From positions 18,138,984 to 18,202,983 of the forward strand of contig NC_067127.1 of the NCBI RefSeq assembly GCF_021347895.1: 64,000 nt of DNA. Direction: 5' to 3'. The stretch's first letter is position 1, and each line of letters opens with the position of its first letter. The notes beneath the pieces were generated by a model. The model ran no database searches. It was given only the letters and a program-made list of their open reading frames with translations, and had not been told where the DNA came from. Positions 60,247 through 64,000 of this stretch are shown here, piece by piece. The position numbers and the translations under genes were made by a program. Source of the stretch: Acanthochromis polyacanthus (Eukaryota > Chordata > Actinopteri > Pomacentridae).

Positions 60247-60483
60247 AAAGAAATTTCAGTTTTATTGCCATTGCACAGAGTACAATTAAATGCAGTCTTG
60301 GCATATCTCAGCTTGTTAGGAGGTTATGGTCAAAGCACCGTCACAGTACAGTGCCCCTGGACCAGACAGGGTAAAGGGCTTTGTTCTAGGGCCCAACAGA
60401 GGCCGCTTGGTGGTTCAGGGGCTTGAATCTCTGACCTTCAGACCAGTAGCCCAAAACCTTAACCGCTGAGCTACCACCGTCCC
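60247..60483 (-). mobile_element. tRNA-derived SINE (minus strand)
   Basis: On the minus strand a tRNA-like head starts GGGACGGTGGTAGCTCAGCG. The A box TAGCTCAGCGG is at 60463-60473 and the B box AGATTCAAGCC at 60420-60430. The body contains 'cctcctaacaagctgagat' and 'gcaatggcaataaaactg'. A common teleost SINE type, almost complete, in plpp4 intron 2. Confidence 0.8.
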
Positions 60484-61234
60484 TGTGACTGTTTGAAAGG
60501 AACACCACGAATGGCAAAGATATGTAGTCCAGGAGAAAATGTTTCCCCTAGAATGCAGTTTACTTGTATTGAAACATAATTTCTGGGAGACGGGGTACTT
60601 GCATGAATGTGTTATGAATCTTTCATGAAATTCAAGGCAATTTCACCCTAATAGCTCTTTGAAAATAGGACCATCTACATGGTTTCTGCAGCTGAATCTG
60701 AAAACAAGACATGACCCACATCACTAGCTGAATGTTCTCTGTAATGCCCACTGTGGTGTACCTTAAGTGTATTGAGGCCAAGTTATTGTTGCTGGGATCT
60801 ACACTGAGAATAAAATGAACACAGACCCTGGATAGAAGTGAGGCAGCAGATTCTTCAAGTTGTTTGCTCAGTGCTTCCAGCATGAGGCAGAGGAATATTA
60901 TTTTCAGTTCATGCTGTGTCAGTCAGAAATTCATTTTAACTCGGAACCACCCACTGCTGTCCAAGAGCAGATTATATTTGTATTGGAAGTGTTAATCACC
61001 ACAGTTCCTTAAAGCCCTTCTCATATCTATCACCATGATTCAGGCCTCACCTCAGCAGTAGAAATGAAACACATAGGTAATGATCACCCTCATAATCAAT
61101 GGATTTCTGCACCACACAGATTAGAAAGAATTAAGCAGAGGATATGGCTCATGAAGACTGTAATAATGGCCAAGTATTCAGTGGCAATCAAGTCTGTAAT
61201 TAGTAGAATGCACAGTTAGACAGCAGGTACTTAC

Positions 61235-61343
61235 AAACATGACCCTCTTGGGAATGTGGTCTGACTCAACCAGAGGATTCTTGTAGAGCCAAAGCTCCTC
61301 TGGTTGAATCACTCTCTCGAAGGGCTCCAGAAACTCTGTAAAT
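61235..61343 (-). CDS. plpp4: plpp4 exon 2 (first coding exon in window)
   Basis: Encodes 36 residues from [20 protein letters not shown] to PKRVMF, the start of the PAP2-type lipid phosphatase PLPP4 just after its short N-terminus. The family dephosphorylates phosphatidic acid, lysophosphatidic acid and related lipid phosphates at internal membranes, using six membrane spans. On the minus strand the exon follows an acceptor reading tgccacag and ends ATG TTT before the donor gtaagtacc. One base (A) precedes the first full codon, so exon 1 must end with two bases of a split codon. Exon 1, with the start Met and about 20 residues, is not seen in 61344-64000 and should lie beyond the window. Phase at the 3' end is 0, matching exon 3. 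Identity rests on recognised similarity to vertebrate PLPP4; the close paralogue PLPP5 is less likely because of the C-terminus in exon 7. Confidence 0.94.
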
Positions 61344-62541
61344 CTGTGGCAAAGAAGCAAAAGCACACTGATCAGTCACTTACATTCGACACTTAGATGC
61401 TTTAATACACGAGTGACACACTGTACACTTCTACAGAACATCAGATTTTGCTAAAATGTCTTATTTGCGAAGCACAGGACAATGACGACCTGTTGGATCA
61501 TTTATGAGGGCAAACACAACGGTTCTCCACATGAACAAGACAACTTCACCCGAGATCACCTACACTGCTGTCTCACACACCGAGTGTGAACAAATTAGCA
61601 TGCTCCTGCTTCCTCCAGCCCTCCCTGGCCACCCAGTGATCTGTCAGATGCGACCTTGTTCTCTGTCATTTCAACAAGGTCTTTTTGTCAGTGAACTCTA
61701 AAACAATTCAATCTCTAACAAACTCCGTTCTATTGCGCAGCTGCGTTCCAAGACACCTTACAGAGCCGCTGAAACAAAAAGGGGGTTTCATTTGAAAATG
61801 TACATATATTCCTTTGCATCATGAAAACAGTGCTGAATGTTCGTATTGACTTCAGTCTCTCCCTGAGCTCCTTTGTACACAATTAACAAAGTCACTGGGA
61901 GCAGCCTTGGATGTGGCCTTTGGATTACAGAGTGGCTAAGTAACTAATGAACCGAGACAATGAACAGAATCAAACTTTACACAACATTAGTTATGCTGAA
62001 GTGAATATTTGAATTCAAAAAATGTTGAAGCAGTACAACAAATTAACAGATTTAAATCCATTAGACAAGACAAAGATTGATACAACAGAGTATTTTAATG
62101 AAGCAAAAGTCCAAAAACAAGCTAAAGATTTCTGTACATTTGCAGATCTAAATCAGCCAAGCTAACACAGGAGTTTCCACGACATGCCATGTCTAATTAA
62201 GATAACATTGTTCGGCTTTAGAGGAAGAAACTGTATTTTTTAAATTCACAATCTAATGCAGCTCTTTTGCTTATAGTTTCAAATTGAAACAAAAGTTGTG
62301 TTTTACAATATGTGGTATTGTTTTCCAGCAACAAAACAAGCAATAAAATACAAAAGTTCTGTACTAACACTCTAAGGGCTGCAGATGCAACATTACATAC
62401 ATAACTTTTAGTATTTTTATACCACATTTGCACAGTTTTAGGGTCGTATTGTTCAGCCTCACAATGCTGTTGGATAGTAGAATTTTATTTGTTTTAAATA
62501 GATGCTTTAAGATTTGGAAGATTGAAGTTAAATGCTTTCAA

Positions 62542-62543
<2 letters not shown>

Positions 62544-62638
<95 letters not shown>
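62544..62638. repeat. (CA)47 microsatellite
   Basis: Uninterrupted CA dinucleotides, 95 bp, in plpp4 intron 1. Confidence 0.98.
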
Positions 62639-62639
<1 letters not shown>

Positions 62640-63768
62640 CTGGTGATAATACAGTTTCAGGAACATAGAAGTATTTAGTTACTGTGGAATACAGTGATCA
62701 AAGTTGATTTTGAGCTTGTTATGTCTGGTTTGCAGTTCTACATATCTGGGTATGTGGGTGAGGATGGTAGTCAAACCAGCATGTGCACCTGACACTTTAC
62801 ATGGAAATATTAAAATTTCCATGTGCTCTCACATGAAGAAAATAAATGCTGTTATAAGTATAATGTCTTTGATAATTAATTTCAACCAAGTTGCAAGCAC
62901 GTTCCCACTGTTAGCTACTCACAGAGCGAGCTCAGCCTATTAAATGCAGCTCATTCCTCATTTAAAGGCTACGAGCTTCAATGTTAAATTTATAGCACTT
63001 GTATACATGTAAACCATTGGACCAAGATATATATTATAAATTGCTACACATGATTGTACCTTTGTTGCATGCCTTCTCCTTCTTCTCTCTACTGTTTGTA
63101 AAGCCTTGGGTGCCATTCCACAAAGTTTAATTACAACTTAATAATATTGTGAGGCAGTTTCCTGAACTTTGCAAAAGGATTCTTGGGTCTTGGCCAGACG
63201 CTTCAATCTATAGGAAGAAACAGAAATTGACTAATGCTCTCTCCAACCACTGCATGCCCTTCAGCGAGGCATTTATCTGCTCCAGTAGAGATGCTGCCTG
63301 CCAGCGGCAGAAAAGTGAGGATATCCTGCATCCCGTGCAGCTTCTCTGTGTGAATCCAACCAAACAAGTGTGAATGAGGCTATTGGCTGAAGAGCACATG
63401 GGTCTTCTGAAACCTTTCCTTCATCATTTTTTGTATTGTTTCTCATTTTTTCAAGCTACAGGAAAATCAATTATGCATTTTTAATCTCTCTGCAAGACGT
63501 GGACTATATTACACACTGTGGAAAGTCTGTTTGTTGGTCTGCTGATAACTATGTGTCATGATGTTTTTGGAAAAGAGCAGTCTAATCAGTACAGGCTCAT
63601 TTTACACCTTGCTGAGCCTGTGTGCATGATTCACTTCAGAAGCATTACATTCACGGTATGTGGTGCACAATAAATTATGCTGCGCTAATGACACAAAATA
63701 TGCTTCATGAATTACTCCCATTTTCTCAGCTTGTCCTCTCCTCAGCTCTCAGGCGTTGGGGATGGGGA

Positions 63769-63788
63769 TTTTTTTTTTTTTTTTTTTT
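63769..63788. repeat. (T)20 homopolymer
   Basis: Twenty T in a row. Confidence 0.95.
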
Positions 63789-63861
63789 AGTCCCAGGGAT
63801 TAAAAGCAAGGAGATAGAGCACAGACAGATAGAGTTGGTCGACCCCAGCGTCAACTCTGAT

Positions 63862-63882
63862 ACACACACACACACACACACA
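63862..63882. repeat. (CA)10 microsatellite
   Basis: CA dinucleotides. Confidence 0.95.
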
Positions 63883-64000
63883 AATGGACAAACCAACCCT
63901 CTGTTATAAACACACAAAATGCTCTCAGGTCATTAAATACTGCAGTGAGCTACCTGTCACTCTGCAAGGCTTATCTTGCAACCAACCCTTTACGTCTTAA

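Larger units (their letters stand above)
54364..61234 (-). other. plpp4: plpp4 intron 2
   Basis: A 6.9-kb intron with donor gtaagtacc and acceptor cctcacag. It contains (GT)41 at 57523-57604, an inverted-repeat element with a RecQ-like fragment at 59003-59423, and a tRNA-derived SINE at 60247-60483. The rest is AT-rich and unremarkable. Confidence 0.8.
61344..64000 (-). other. plpp4: plpp4 intron 1, incomplete
   Basis: Everything upstream of exon 2 to the window edge. It contains (CA)47 at 62544-62638, (T)20 at 63769-63788 and (CA)10 at 63862-63882. I looked for the short first coding exon (start Met plus about 20 hydrophobic residues ending at a GT donor) and did not find it. Confidence 0.75.

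Noticed and set aside
60420..60473. Another tRNA-like segment
   Set aside because: Also a SINE head, continuous with a SINE body and tail.

Overview
The window is vertebrate genomic DNA, almost certainly from a percomorph-type teleost fish. The evidence is an intron-rich gene with GT/AG splice sites, long (CA)n, (GT)n and (TA)n microsatellites, and many interspersed repeats of kinds I know from fish genomes: Tc1-like transposons, hAT-like and TTAA-type non-autonomous elements, tRNA-derived SINEs and a solo LTR. I see no bacterial genes, operons, CRISPR arrays or genuine RNA genes. The species cannot be named from the sequence.

The only host protein-coding gene I can support is on the minus strand and fills the right 40%: plpp4 (phospholipid phosphatase 4, formerly ppapdc1a). 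Six coding exons lie at 61235-61343, 54273-54363, 50291-50354, 50009-50133, 41094-41264 and 39342-39549. They join in consistent phases and carry all three PAP2 phosphatase motifs, which span exons: KX6RP, a PSGH-like motif read as PSSH, and SRX5HX3D. The first coding exon (about 20 residues) must lie beyond 64000. The last exon needs one extra base in a C-run at 39483-39488 to keep the conserved C-terminus in frame.

The left 60% (1-39341) has no recognisable host gene. It is an intergenic desert with layered transposon debris. From left to right: a roughly 370-bp TIR element (313-682); a LINE reverse transcriptase scrap (723-893); a 100-N gap; a microsatellite cluster inside a fish repeat (6243-6765); a second copy of the 370-bp element split by a 753-bp solo LTR (7143-8270); a tRNA-derived SINE (9014-9376); a dead Tc1-like element split by a 568-bp hAT-like element (17190-19270); a minus-strand Tc1-like remnant (27200-28460); a repeat split by a 574-bp element with 19-bp TIRs and a 9-bp duplication that carries the start of a RecQ-like helicase (31361-32430); and a hAT-like repeat with two TTAA-type elements inside it (35665-37565).

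The most interesting non-gene signal is a pair of small inverted-repeat elements, at 31494-32067 and 59003-59423. Each carries a related N-terminal fragment of a RecQ-like helicase on the minus strand. They look like internally deleted derivatives of larger transposons that encode or captured a helicase. The nested insertions give clear target-site duplications and allow relative dating. Repeat family names rest on recognition rather than database search.
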